Of a DNA stretch of 64,000 nucleotides, positions 50,757 through 59,897 are shown piece by piece. Within the stretch, counting starts at the first letter, position 1. Each line of letters starts with the position of its first letter. The notes beneath the pieces are model-generated. The model saw only the letters and a list, made by a program, of their open reading frames with translations, made no database searches and was not told the DNA's origin. The stretch lies in contig NZ_JANIOF010000001.1 in the NCBI RefSeq assembly GCF_024733555.1, positions 434,001-498,000 on the forward strand, in the 5' to 3' direction. The position numbers and the translations under genes were made by a program. The DNA is from Paenibacillus sp. SC116 (GTDB lineage: Bacteria; Bacillota; Bacilli; Paenibacillales; Paenibacillaceae).

Positions 50757-52382
50757 TTATGATGCTCTTTCTTGCATCGGGAAGGTGATAATAATCGTTG
50801 TTCCATTGCCAGGAGAGGAGTGGCAGACGAGTTCTCCGCAGCCTTTTTCAATGATGTTTCCGATTAAATACAGACCGATGCCGCGTCCTTCGGAAGCCTT
50901 GGTGGAAAAGCCTTTCTCCAGCATATGCTGCTGTGTAACATCGTCCATTCCGTTTGCATTGTCCTCGACCATAATCGACAGCACCTCATCATCTTGCTCT
51001 ATGCTAATGACCATTTCTTTGTGTTCACGATCCGATGCTTCGAAGGCATCGAAAGCGTTTTCAATTAAGTTTCCGAGCAGCAGCACAAAGTCGTGACGAT
51101 CCAACTTCGGTGGAAAATACGTCAATCCGCTGCGTTTATCTAATTCTACGTGAATACCGATTTCTTGACCACGCGAAATTTTACTGAGCAGTAGCCCGCC
51201 AATCCCTTCATCTAAGAAACGCTCTTTGACAAAGGAGAGCAGCTCTTCCTGCCGTTCGGACACCTCGAACAAATAATCGAGTGCTTGTTCGTAATGTTCC
51301 AATTGTATAAGACCCGCTATTGTATGCAGCTTGTTCATGTATTCATGATTTTGGACACGCAGTGCGTCGACAAAGGCTTTAACGCCAGTTAATTCTTCCG
51401 CCATGTGCGTTAGTTCTGTTCGATCTTGGAAAATAGCAATCGCTCCAACGGTCTGCCCCTGGACGGTAATAGGGATTCGATTGCTCCAAATGACCGCATT
51501 GCGTACGATTAGCTCTCGATTATAGATGGGCTGCTGCAGCGTCAAGATTTCTGGCAACCGCGTATCCGGAATGACATCGCGAATTGGCCGACCAACTGGA
51601 TTGCCCTCAATATCAAAAATTTGCTTGGCACGATTATTAAATATCGTGATGCGCTCCTTGTTGTCCACCGCGATGACACCCTCATGCATCGCTTGAAAAG
51701 CGGCAGTGCGCTCCAATAAAATGCGCGCGATTTCTTGCGGCTCCAAATTGTACATTTGCCGCTTAATATTCCGGGATAGCTGCCATGCCCCTAGCAATCC
51801 GAATAAGAGGGCGAGCATCAGCGTAGCTGCAATCGGACCGCGCTGCTCCCAAATCATCTGGCTGATACTGGGCAGTATCATACCAGCCATAACAACGCCG
51901 ACTTGATGATGCTGTTCGTTCATAATCGGTACATAAGCCCGCAGGGCGGAGCCTACTTCGCCTTTTACTTTAGATAGGTACGAGTGCTCCGCGAAGGCGG
52001 GCTCTGCATCCTTTTCCGCAATGGGTTGGCCGATCCGATCTGTGATCGGGTGTGAATAGCGAATTCGATCCATATTGAGCACGACGATATAGGATACATC
52101 GTTGATCATCCGAATATTTTCAGTTTCGTAGGCGATGTCTTGTGCTGCTTTTACGGGAAGCTGCACTTTTTCTCGGATATGCGGCTGTTCTGCTACGGTA
52201 CGCGCTGTCGTCATCAATCGGCGACCAAGCTCATCCTCGGTCATGCTTGTCATAATGCCAAGCGCGATGATGCCACCTATTAAGAGCGAGAAGGAAGTAA
52301 GGCCAAATGCAAGCAGTGCAATTTTGCCGTACACAGGCAAATTGCGAATATGGCGCAAGTGGCGAATGTGGAATCGCTGCAT
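50757..52382 (-). CDS. dctS: sensor histidine kinase DctS
   Basis: 541 residues. Two membrane helices (about 20-42 and 180-200) flank an extracytoplasmic PAS-like (sCache) domain for C4-dicarboxylates or citrate. A cytosolic PAS domain follows (AFQAMHEGVIAVDNKERITI). The phospho-acceptor His is in QNHEYMNKLHTIAGL, and the HATPase_c region has NLIENAFDAF and the G boxes EDNANGMDD and GRGIGLYLIG. It is co-transcribed with dctR. The sensor of succinate, fumarate and malate also needs DctB, encoded divergently 84 bases away. Confidence 0.92.
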   Translation of the reverse strand: MQRFHIRHLRHIRNLPVYGKIALLAFGLTSFSLLIGGIIALGIMTSMTEDELGRRLMTTARTVAEQPHIREKVQLPVKAAQDIAYETENIRMINDVSYIVVLNMDRIRYSHPITDRIGQPIAEKDAEPAFAEHSYLSKVKGEVGSALRAYVPIMNEQHHQVGVVMAGMILPSISQMIWEQRGPIAATLMLALLFGLLGAWQLSRNIKRQMYNLEPQEIARILLERTAAFQAMHEGVIAVDNKERITIFNNRAKQIFDIEGNPVGRPIRDVIPDTRLPEILTLQQPIYNRELIVRNAVIWSNRIPITVQGQTVGAIAIFQDRTELTHMAEELTGVKAFVDALRVQNHEYMNKLHTIAGLIQLEHYEQALDYLFEVSERQEELLSFVKERFLDEGIGGLLLSKISRGQEIGIHVELDKRSGLTYFPPKLDRHDFVLLLGNLIENAFDAFEASDREHKEMVISIEQDDEVLSIMVEDNANGMDDVTQQHMLEKGFSTKASEGRGIGLYLIGNIIEKGCGELVCHSSPGNGTTIIITFPMQERAS

Positions 52383-52466
52383 AGATCGGTTCGCTCCCTA
52401 CCATTTACGTCTTTCTATCATTGTGAAATAATAAATGGAAATAATCAACAGGGAAGGAGTAAATAT

Positions 52467-53531
52467 ATGAGATCTTTCGTTAGCATGGGGTTATTTGTCC
52501 TTGTTGGTCTCATTACCGCTATGTTGATCGGATTTCCGCCTAATATGTCAAAATCTTTGCCTTATGATGCGGAACAAGTAGGGTTAAAAGATCGCATCGT
52601 CATCAAATTCAACCACGTTGTCGCTGAAAATACGCCTAAAGGCTTAGCGGCCGAACATTTTGCCAAGCTTGTGCGCGAGCGATTGAGTGATCGTGTTGAA
52701 GTGCAGGTGTACCCGAATGGAATTTTATATTCGGATAAGCATGAATTGGACGCCCTTAGTCGAGGTGATATCCAAATGATAGCCCCGTCTTTCTCGAACT
52801 TAACCAATGCATTTCCAAGCTGGGGTGCATTTGACTTGCCATTTGCTTTTCCTAACCAGCAGGCGGTAGATGAAGCACTTCGCGGAGATATTGGCGAGCA
52901 ACTGCTTGCTGAGCTAACGAGTGCGAATATGAAAGGCATTTCCTTCTGGAATAACGGATTCAAGCAGGTGACTAGTGCGCATCGGCCATTAATTCATCCT
53001 GCGGATTTTGCAGGTCAGACGTTTCGAATTTTGCCAAGCAACGTACTGGAGAAGCAGTTCCATGCCTTAGGCGCACAAGCGGTCATGATGCCTTTTACGG
53101 AAGTGTATCGGAGTGTGGTGCGAGGTGATGTCGATGGGCAGGAGAATACGATATCGAACATATATAGTAAACGACTCTATCAAGTACAGCGGTATATGAC
53201 AATTAGTAATCATGGCTATTTAGGTTATACGGTTATTGTCAATCAGTCATTCTGGGAAGGGCTTCCGGCTGATATTCGCAGCGAGCTAGAGCTGATAGTA
53301 GCAGAGACGACAGAATGGAATCGAGAACTTGCGCAGCGGCTAAACCAGCAGCAGCTCGATCAAATTAGGAATAGCGGCATGATGGATATTCACCAGCTCA
53401 CAGTTAAGGAGAGGGAGGAGTGGCTAGAAGCGCTAGCGCCAATCTACGAGCAGATGGAGCAAGAGATTGGGGCACCATTACTCGCGCAGATTAAAGCAGT
53501 AGGACATAAATATGACTCTCATCAACCCTAG
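52467..53531 (+). CDS. dctB: DctB, C4-dicarboxylate-binding protein (TRAP DctP-like)
   Basis: 354 residues from the ATG with GGGAAGGAG upstream. An N-terminal anchor helix (FVSMGLFVLVGLITAMLIGF) precedes a TRAP-type solute-binding domain: FNHVVAENTPKGLAAEHFAK, VQVYPNGILY, and the family signature RGDVDGQENTISNIYSKRLY. No TRAP membrane subunits (DctQM) are present. As in B. subtilis, it probably serves the sensor DctS as an extracytoplasmic co-sensor rather than feeding a TRAP transporter. Confidence 0.9.
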   Translation: MRSFVSMGLFVLVGLITAMLIGFPPNMSKSLPYDAEQVGLKDRIVIKFNHVVAENTPKGLAAEHFAKLVRERLSDRVEVQVYPNGILYSDKHELDALSRGDIQMIAPSFSNLTNAFPSWGAFDLPFAFPNQQAVDEALRGDIGEQLLAELTSANMKGISFWNNGFKQVTSAHRPLIHPADFAGQTFRILPSNVLEKQFHALGAQAVMMPFTEVYRSVVRGDVDGQENTISNIYSKRLYQVQRYMTISNHGYLGYTVIVNQSFWEGLPADIRSELELIVAETTEWNRELAQRLNQQQLDQIRNSGMMDIHQLTVKEREEWLEALAPIYEQMEQEIGAPLLAQIKAVGHKYDSHQP

Positions 53532-53695
53532 CCATATTAGTAGGAGTGAACACGTACACGCTTCGAACCGATCCTGTTAAGACCAAAAAGACCAATATGA
53601 CCATATTATTGAATGGAACCGCTTTCTTTTCTACAATGAGGACACAAATTCACAATCCCTTCACATTGTAGACCTGACAAGAAAGGATGTTCCGG

Positions 53696-54988
53696 ATGAG
53701 AATCAATTTTAAAAACTTGACGGTCCAAGTCGTTATCGCCATTATTCTCGGTATATTGGTCGGTCACTTCTTCCCAGCCTTTGGTGAGAAGCTCAAAGTG
53801 CTCGGAGATGTCTTTATTAAGCTGATAAAAATGGTTATCGCACCAATTGTCTTGTTCACGGTTGTAAATGGTATTGCCAGCATGGGTGATATGAAGAAGG
53901 TTGGTCGCATCGGCGGTAAAGCGCTGCTGTATTTTGAAATCGTTACCACCATTGCGTTGGCAATCGGACTTATTGTGGTTAACGTTATAAAGCCGGGCGA
54001 AGGCTTTGACACTTCTGCTGTAAAAGCGGACGTCAGCCAGTACGTACAAAAAGCAGAGGAAAGCAATCAGAGTATGGTCGAATTTTTAATAGCGATCGTA
54101 CCTGAAAATGTAGTTGGCGCGTTGGCCCAAGGTGATTTGCTGCCTATCTTGTTCTTTGCCGTACTGTTTGGCGTGGCCTTAACGGCAATGGGGGACAAAG
54201 CAAAGCCGATTGTTGATTTGTTTGATCGACTATCGCATGCCTTTTTCAATGTCGTTAATATGGTGATGAAGGTGTCACCAATTGCGGCGTTTGGTGCAAT
54301 GGCGTACACGATTGGTAAATTCGGTATTGGATCATTAACAAAGCTTGGCTTATTGATGACGTGCGTATACATTACTATGTTCTTGTTCGTTGTATTTGTT
54401 TTGGGCGGTATTGCACGTATGTATGGCTTCCGACTATTTAAATTTATTCGTTATATTAAAGATGAAATTTTGCTTGTTCTTGGTACCTCTTCCTCCGAGT
54501 CGGCGCTGCCACGTATGATGGATAAGCTGGAGAAGTACGGCTGCTCGAAATCTGTTGTCGGACTAGTGGTGCCGACAGGCTACTCGTTTAACTTAGACGG
54601 AACATCGATTTACTTGTCTATGGCTGCTATATTTATTGCACAAGCATACGGCGTAGATCTTACAATGTGGGAACAACTCGTGTTGCTCGGAATTTTGATG
54701 CTCACTTCCAAAGGAGCAGCAGGCGTAACGGGCTCTGGATTTATTACGCTTGCCGCAACACTTGCGGCGTTTCCGACGATTCCGGTCGCAGGGCTGGCGC
54801 TGCTTATCGGTGTAGATCGCTTTATGTCTGAGGCACGTGCGATTACGAACTTGATCGGTAATGGCGTAGCTACAGTTGTAGTTGCGAAAATGGAAAAGGA
54901 ATTCCATCCGCCTGCGGAATATGCAGCAGATAGTGATTTTAGAAATCGCGCAGCTATCGCCAATACGCCAATAACGGAAGCGAAATAG
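53696..54988 (+). CDS. dctP: C4-dicarboxylate:cation symporter (DAACS family)
   Basis: 430 residues, eight membrane helices with two re-entrant loops. Features are [20 protein letters not shown], the serine-rich hairpin [14 protein letters not shown], the transport motif [14 protein letters not shown] and the second hairpin [20 protein letters not shown]. It takes up succinate, fumarate and malate with Na+ or H+. The ATG at 53696 is favoured over 53687, which overlaps the ribosome site GAAAGG. It is the expected target of DctSR. Confidence 0.94.
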   Translation: MRINFKNLTVQVVIAIILGILVGHFFPAFGEKLKVLGDVFIKLIKMVIAPIVLFTVVNGIASMGDMKKVGRIGGKALLYFEIVTTIALAIGLIVVNVIKPGEGFDTSAVKADVSQYVQKAEESNQSMVEFLIAIVPENVVGALAQGDLLPILFFAVLFGVALTAMGDKAKPIVDLFDRLSHAFFNVVNMVMKVSPIAAFGAMAYTIGKFGIGSLTKLGLLMTCVYITMFLFVVFVLGGIARMYGFRLFKFIRYIKDEILLVLGTSSSESALPRMMDKLEKYGCSKSVVGLVVPTGYSFNLDGTSIYLSMAAIFIAQAYGVDLTMWEQLVLLGILMLTSKGAAGVTGSGFITLAATLAAFPTIPVAGLALLIGVDRFMSEARAITNLIGNGVATVVVAKMEKEFHPPAEYAADSDFRNRAAIANTPITEAK

Positions 54989-55000
54989 GTCATGCTTATT

Positions 55001-55042
55001 GACCTCCAACACTACGTTGTAGTGGGATGGGGGTCTTTTTTA
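55001..55042 (+). terminator. dctP terminator
   Basis: GACCTCCAACACTAC and GTAGTGGGATGGGGGTC pair with one bulge/mismatch, followed by TTTTTTA. Confidence 0.82.
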
Positions 55043-55190
55043 CGTGACAAGAAGGGGATTTCTATTTCTGTATAAATCATTACCTTATGCATTGACGTTC
55101 AATTCCCACTATTATACTATATCAAGAATACTCTTTTATTCGGTGCTGAATAATGATGAATAGCTCTTGACTATATAAGGAGGTAATGCA

Positions 55191-55736
55191 ATGTACAATC
55201 AGGAGAATAGAACTATTAGAACCGACAGGTTGTTGATAAGACCGTTTCAATTATCGGATGCACAGCGTGTCTATGAGTTCTGCAACAATTATAATGTCTA
55301 CAAAAGTACATTGACGCTTCCTTATCCATATCCGATAGAAAGTGCAATATCATGGATTCAAACCCATGAAGATAATTTTAATAATAATCGATATTATGAG
55401 TTTGCTATCACGGATAAAAATACACACGAGCTCTATGGGGCAATAGGATTAACCAATCATAAAACACATAAAAATGGTGAACTTGGCTATTGGATCGCTG
55501 AGGAATATTGGGGTAAAGGGTATGCGACGGAAGCAACCAAAGCTGTTATTGCGTTCGCCTTTTCAGAAAAACAATACCACAAAGTTTACGCTAGGTTCTT
55601 CGCTTCCAATCCTGCTTCTGGGCGGGTTATGCAGAAGGTTGGCATGCTGGAAGAAGGTAGATTAGCTCAGCATGTCTATAAAGAAAATAAATATGAAGAC
55701 CTTATTCATTATGGAATTTTAAACAGTGCGATATGA
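55191..55736 (+). CDS. GNAT N-acetyltransferase, RimJ/RimL type
   Basis: 181 residues. The N-terminal IRTDRLLIRPFQLSDAQRVY and the acetyl-CoA motif GYWIAEEYWGKGYATEATKA, followed by ARFFASNPASGRVMQKVGML, are the classical RimJ/RimL-like pattern. These enzymes acetylate protein N-termini or small toxins. The acceptor is unknown. TAAGGAGGT lies before the ATG. Confidence 0.9.
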   Translation: MYNQENRTIRTDRLLIRPFQLSDAQRVYEFCNNYNVYKSTLTLPYPYPIESAISWIQTHEDNFNNNRYYEFAITDKNTHELYGAIGLTNHKTHKNGELGYWIAEEYWGKGYATEATKAVIAFAFSEKQYHKVYARFFASNPASGRVMQKVGMLEEGRLAQHVYKENKYEDLIHYGILNSAI

Positions 55737-55824
55737 AAACAGTGAATATCGCTGCTGAATGGTACTTGATGTAGAATGCATCGAAGAAGTAGACAACGAA
55801 GCTCTTTGACGATACGATTATCGT

Positions 55825-55995
55825 ATGGAAAATAAATATCATTGTTGTGCTACGTGCGTGAACTTTAGAGTCATTAAAGAAATTGGAGCCAGAGTTACCT
55901 ATAAATGTGAAAGACTCGGCTATGAAACGAACCCAAAATATCAGTTTAATTGTTGGCAGCCAAAGTCTGCTAGCACAAAAAAGAGCCCGCATTGA
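55825..55995 (+). CDS. small Cys-rich protein (56 residues)
   Basis: A short gene not found by length filters. It encodes MENKYHCCATCVNFRVIKEI, a middle segment with one Cys (TYKCERLGYETNP) and a final FNCWQPK. Five cysteines in a CC-x2-C…C…C pattern suggest metal binding. Similar small proteins are known to me in Bacillaceae without function. The end of the gene runs into a terminator. No obvious ribosome site is seen, which lowers confidence. Confidence 0.55.
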   Translation: MENKYHCCATCVNFRVIKEIGARVTYKCERLGYETNPKYQFNCWQPKSASTKKSPH

Positions 55996-56013
55996 ATGTG
56001 AGCTCTTTTTTTC
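55977..56013 (+). terminator. terminator, similar to that at 63117
   Basis: AAAAAAGAGC…CAT pairs with ATG…AGCTCTTTTTTT with wobbles. The stem sequence (GAGCCCGCAT-GAATGTG-GCTC) recurs at 63117. The rest of 56014-56370 shows no gene or clear element. Confidence 0.82.
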
Positions 56014-56370
56014 TATGTGAATATACAAAAAAACCAATTCCTTTCCAGAATCTACTGGACTTTTAAAAGAATCGAGAGTATATTAATCCCAAGCAAAATA
56101 AAAATTCAAAAAAACAGCCCCAAAGTAAAGTTTTTCTGCAAAACTCCCTCAAATCCACCACGAAAGATGAGGTGAACACGAGCATAACTATCTATCCATT
56201 CCACAGCACAATTCCTGTATTAGCTATGTTGGAACACTTTCAGCACCTAACATTATCATTTGAAATTTACCTGGCTTAAGTAAGCTTTATTTTGTTATAC
56301 CTGCGAAAGGTATGGAAGCGCATTCGAGCGATGCTAACAACTAAAAACGATATTGATGGAGGTTACTATT

Positions 56371-57348
56371 ATGAAAAGTAGACTGACTTTGAAACCTAGA
56401 AAGCCTTTCATCCTCTTTGTAGTCTTTCTCCTCTGTACAACGGTGATGATACCTCTTACAGCGAGCGCGGCTTATTTCAACACGTATACCACTGTTGCAA
56501 CGCTAGAAAATGCAAATGGAGGCAACTCCGCACAAGGCTTTGATGTGGGGTCCACCTATGCATATAGCGTAAAAGTCAGCAATGGGGATCAAAAGCAGGT
56601 CATTTACCGTACGAATATGAACACAGGAGCTACCGAGCTCATGACAAATGGTGATAACGGAACTACCTACAGAACTGACCTGGGTCACGCTAACGATATT
56701 GTACTCAGCACCATCGATGGAACTCATTATATGTTCGTTGCCACGATGAAAGACGGAACTGCGGGCGTTATGAGTCTGGTGAAGTTGAAATATGTAGGTT
56801 CGACGTATTACAAAGTTGGTAGCTACACCATTAAAGAGGGCGGAGTAAACAAGTCCGTTTCAGGTGTGAAAGTACTTAGCAAAGACGCTAATACGATTAA
56901 CTTTCTTTTCAAAAGGGGAGAAAGCTTTTATAAGGGTTCACTTCCACTGAACGCAAACAGCGGTACCATTAACATGACTGCTGCCTTTAGCATTAATGTT
57001 AAAGGAGCGCTGGTCAATGGCAGCCCTCTCCCTGATATCACTTATACACACCAAAGCTTCGCTATTTATAAAAACGCAATATTTGTACCCATAACAAATA
57101 AAAATGTTAGTATCGTACTTGTTTATCGTAATGTATCTAATGCATCGGGTCGAATAACTTCCGATCCTAATCTGTCATTCCGCATTACATCTGCTGCGTA
57201 CCCTGAATTATTTGAGATTGAGGGTGTTGGAGTCGCGCACGGAGATAAACTATGGTTCAACACGAATCGCAAAAAAACATCGACTGATCTCCTGCATGAC
57301 GGTGTACACTATTTCAATGATTTCAATGCTTCCCAGTTTATACAGTAA
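56371..57348 (+). CDS. secreted helveticin-J-like beta-propeller protein
   Basis: 325 residues from the ATG with GATGGAGG upstream. The signal peptide is MKSRLTLKPRKPF, hydrophobic ILFVVFLLCTTVMI, cleavage near ASA-AY. The mature part shows the helveticin J pattern: GFDVGSTYAYSVKV, then DLGHANDIVL and THYMFVATMKDG, and late EIEGVGVAHGDKLWF. Helveticin J is a heat-labile class III bacteriocin of Lactobacillus; many homologues are untested. Whether this one is antibacterial, and how the producer is protected, is not known. No immunity gene is adjacent. Confidence 0.72.
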   Translation: MKSRLTLKPRKPFILFVVFLLCTTVMIPLTASAAYFNTYTTVATLENANGGNSAQGFDVGSTYAYSVKVSNGDQKQVIYRTNMNTGATELMTNGDNGTTYRTDLGHANDIVLSTIDGTHYMFVATMKDGTAGVMSLVKLKYVGSTYYKVGSYTIKEGGVNKSVSGVKVLSKDANTINFLFKRGESFYKGSLPLNANSGTINMTAAFSINVKGALVNGSPLPDITYTHQSFAIYKNAIFVPITNKNVSIVLVYRNVSNASGRITSDPNLSFRITSAAYPELFEIEGVGVAHGDKLWFNTNRKKTSTDLLHDGVHYFNDFNASQFIQ

Positions 57349-57409
57349 TTTCTTACATTTCGTAGAAGCGGGTGGCGCATAGCTTCCTCTTACTATTTAT
57401 GTACTGTCT

Positions 57410-57437
57410 ATCCTCCTACATATGTAGGGGGATTTTT
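57410..57437 (+). terminator. terminator after the helveticin-like gene
   Basis: ATCCTCCTACATATGTAGGGGGAT, nearly perfect palindrome, followed by TTTTTAA. Confidence 0.82.
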
Positions 57438-57559
57438 AATGTAAAACAAGAAGGGCTTCGTCTTGGTGACTCTATAACTTTATGAATAACAAAAGAAAAG
57501 AAACGAGATGGAGAATAAGGGTGTACCTGCACAACCAATTTTAATTGAGGTGATTAGTC

Positions 57560-58317
57560 ATGATTGAAAAACTGTATTGGCTTCCAGCAGGCAAACTTTC
57601 CATGGATAGTACTGCATTCAATCAAAATACAGCACCAGGAAAAATGGTCACTATCCAAATTTGGTCATATCTTTTTGAAACCAAGGATGGGCCGATTCTT
57701 CTTGATACCGGTATGCCTGAATCCTTTATTAACAACCCTGATTATTTTAAAGGCACACCATACGAAGGAAAAATAATTCCGCTAATGGAGCCCGATGATC
57801 ATATTGACTCCATGTTAAAAAAGCAGGATACGTACCTAGCGATATTATCGCCGTGATTAATTCCCATCTTCATATGGATCATGCTGGTGGTAATCCTTAT
57901 TTTCCGAATACCCCGATTTATATTCAACAAAAGGAATGGGACCTTGTTAATCAGGGGAATGCTTCGTATGCTCCTCCTGAATGTATGCTGCCAAACTTGA
58001 ACTACAAAATTGTAGAAGGGGATGTTGAGCCTTTTCCAGGAATAAAGCTTTTGTCTACGCCTGGCCATTCCCCCGGCCATCAATCTGTACTTGTGACCAC
58101 AGAGAAAACGGGATCAATTCTATTAACTGTTGATATGGCATATACACGAAATAATTACGAGGATGGGGTTCCATTTTTCACATTTGATAGCACACAAGCT
58201 GCCCAGTCTATTGAACGCGTTAAACAGGAAATGGAAGAGATTCAACCGAGCATAATTTTCTTTGGGCATGATATTGAGCAAGGGAAGGCACAGGAGGTAT
58301 ACCCGCAATTCTATTAA
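57560..58317 (+). CDS. aiiA: AHL lactonase (AiiA-like), read in two frames
   Basis: A metallo-beta-lactamase-fold quorum-quenching lactonase that opens the ring of acyl-homoserine lactones. Frame 1 (57560-57856) gives LYWLPAGKLSMDSTAFNQ through DGPILLDTGMPESFINNP. A second frame (to 58317) supplies the zinc motif SHLHMDHAGG, LLSTPGHSPGHQSVL and FFGHDIEQGK. The frames join exactly at TTA AAA AAG (57815-57823): a -1 slip gives MLKK-AGYVPSDIIAVINS, the expected family sequence. A_AAA_AAG is the dnaX slippery heptamer, in the correct phase. Programmed frameshift, A-run mutation and sequencing error are all possible. Confidence 0.83.
57817..57851 (+). promoter_or_regulatory. candidate -1 frameshift signal in aiiA
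   Basis: Slippery heptamer A_AAA_AAG at 57817-57823, in phase with the start codon, followed 15 bases later by the small hairpin GCGAT-ATT-ATCGC (57839-57851). The heptamer is the efficient E. coli dnaX type; the hairpin is small and rather far, so efficiency is uncertain. Confidence 0.5.
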
Positions 58318-58354
58318 TTTAGAAAATCATTTCTGGTTTTGCTTATCATGGTGG

Positions 58355-58386
58355 TTAGCCGATCCTGCAAAAAGGGTCGGCTATTT
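58355..58386 (+). terminator. terminator after aiiA
   Basis: AGCCGATCCTGC and AGGGTCGGCT form a stem with one mismatch around AAAA, followed by ATTTG. Confidence 0.72.
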
Positions 58387-58629
58387 GTATATAATGCTGC
58401 TATTCTCATCGTTCAACATGTATTTTTATAAATTGTTTACATGAACATAGATGAAAGCGTGCAATTCTCCTTCTTTTTTGTGAAATTCGTCCCTGTCGCA
58501 TCATCGCTTTGCAAGTGTATCATTAAAAGGAAGGGAAGAAGTCAGCGCTCTGGAATGATCAATATGGGGGGGCTCCCTCAAACGGTCGCCATTGACGTTA
58601 TTTTTGCGAAATCGTCCATTGTGGAAGTT

Positions 58630-58712
58630 TAACGGGCGTAGGAGCGCTTATTTTAGCTTGGACGGTGAATAAGACTGCTCCAATTGGCAAATAAGCTCTA
58701 AGACACCCGTTA
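58630..58712. repeat. 83-bp imperfect inverted repeat (REP/MITE-like)
   Basis: The ends TAACGGG (58630-58636) and CCCGTTA (58706-58712) are inverted, with further pairing inside: GTaggAGCgCTTATTT against AAATAAGCTCTaagAC. A long RNA or DNA hairpin is possible. No transposase or target duplication is seen. Confidence 0.5.
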
Positions 58713-58917
58713 CATTCAAAATAAGTAAATATAGGCTGAATAGCCTCTATGACGACCGTTAAGCGACCACTGCGGGGAGGGGAGGGCAGCTCCTGAACCT
58801 GCTAAACGTCCTTTTCAAGCTTCACTCGTTTTTTATGTTAGGGTGATTGGGCTAGTACTCAACGGTGAAACTCTCTTCATTAAATTACAAAAAATAGAGA
58901 ATGGAAATTGGAGAAAT

Positions 58918-58987
58918 AATCAGGCTAGGGGACTCCCTCCTTCTACTATATCTAGTAACGGAATATAGGGGCTCCATTCTCCTGATT
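58918..58987 (+). terminator. terminator-like inverted repeat
   Basis: AATCAGG (58918-58924) pairs with CCTGATT (58981-58987), with partial pairing of the inner bases, then TTTATTTTATAGG. Confidence 0.42.
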
Positions 58988-59064
58988 TTTATTTTATAGG
59001 TTTATAGGGCGAAATTATTACAAAGGAGTTTGAATTAGGTTAATAGATGACGGAGGTGGTTATT

Positions 59065-59859
59065 GTGTGTACAGGCATTGCGATTTATGGTACGGAGGAG
59101 ATTGCGCCAGCCGATGCTTTTGACATCGGATTATCCTTTTTTGAGGTGATCGGTGTAGGTGTAAATGGAGGAAGTTATTTTGAGCATCTAGAGCATGGAG
59201 ATCACGAAAGAGATCATGATTTGTTCGAAATCTCTCCAAAGCAGTTAAGAGAGAAGGTAGCTACAGGCGACTGCGATTCTTTTTTTCTCTATCATTCCCG
59301 TAAAGGGTCGGTACCTTGGTATGCTGCTTTTAACAGGCAAACGAGTGAATATGGAAGCTTTCCGCATTTGACCGCCCTTTGTGAGTTGCCGCTTGAAGAG
59401 GTGTACCTTCCAATTAAAGCATGGCTTACAAACCTAACTCAGCAATACCCCAGGTTGTCATATGGGATTGTTTACTCCGTCAATCATATGACAAAGGCCT
59501 ATTCTTATGCGGCGGGCAATAATGGAGTCGCAATGTTTCTATATGAAGATCGTTATGCCTTCAATAAAGAAACACCAGGCCGCTATGATGGCAAAGGCCG
59601 ATACACTGGGGAAATGCTTCGAATGATCTATCCCTTAAATGTAATTAACATTCGACATTTGAAAATTGAATTCAACGGAGTCACTCTAAAAGAATGGATT
59701 ACAGATAACGAACAGCGTGGCCGGCTTACGGATATCGGTAACGACCTTTGGCTATGGGAAGTGGAAATGGAACAGCTCGAACAAATCAATCAAGTTTGCG
59801 GAGAAGCTGGATTACTGGTGGCTTGGAAAGCTCAGCTCACGAAAAAATTGTACAGATAA
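59065..59859 (+). CDS. hypothetical protein
   Basis: 264 residues from the GTG at 59065, preferred because GACGGAGGTGG lies 9 bases before it; the ATG at 59047 has its nearest site too far. No family recognised. It is acidic near the N-terminus (FEHLEHGDHERDHDLFE), has aromatic-rich strands (LSYGIVYSVNHMTKAYSYAA, VAMFLYEDRYAFN) and no signal or membrane segment. It opens a run of four uncharacterised genes before a SMI1/KNR4 gene. Such runs often hold immunity proteins for contact or polymorphic toxins, which is only a context inference. Confidence 0.72.
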   Translation: MCTGIAIYGTEEIAPADAFDIGLSFFEVIGVGVNGGSYFEHLEHGDHERDHDLFEISPKQLREKVATGDCDSFFLYHSRKGSVPWYAAFNRQTSEYGSFPHLTALCELPLEEVYLPIKAWLTNLTQQYPRLSYGIVYSVNHMTKAYSYAAGNNGVAMFLYEDRYAFNKETPGRYDGKGRYTGEMLRMIYPLNVINIRHLKIEFNGVTLKEWITDNEQRGRLTDIGNDLWLWEVEMEQLEQINQVCGEAGLLVAWKAQLTKKLYR

Positions 59860-59897
59860 GATTGCAATACATTTGAATGAATGGGAGTCGAACTTGA

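Larger units (their letters stand above)
58387..59064. other. non-coding region with repeat-like structure
   Basis: About 680 bases without a supported gene; a 63-codon frame at 58441 has no ribosome site or motif. It holds the imperfect palindrome at 58630-58712, a small hairpin ATAGGCT-GAAT-AGCCTcTAT near 58730-58750, and the inverted repeat at 58918-58987. The layout resembles interspersed non-coding repeats. Confidence 0.55.

Noticed and set aside
52467..53531. TRAP transporter at the dct locus
   Set aside because: Only the binding-protein-like DctB is present; no DctQ/DctM membrane subunits follow, and transport is explained by the DAACS carrier dctP.
58441..58632. 63-codon frame after aiiA
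   Set aside because: No ribosome site; overlaps the start of the repeat-like non-coding region.
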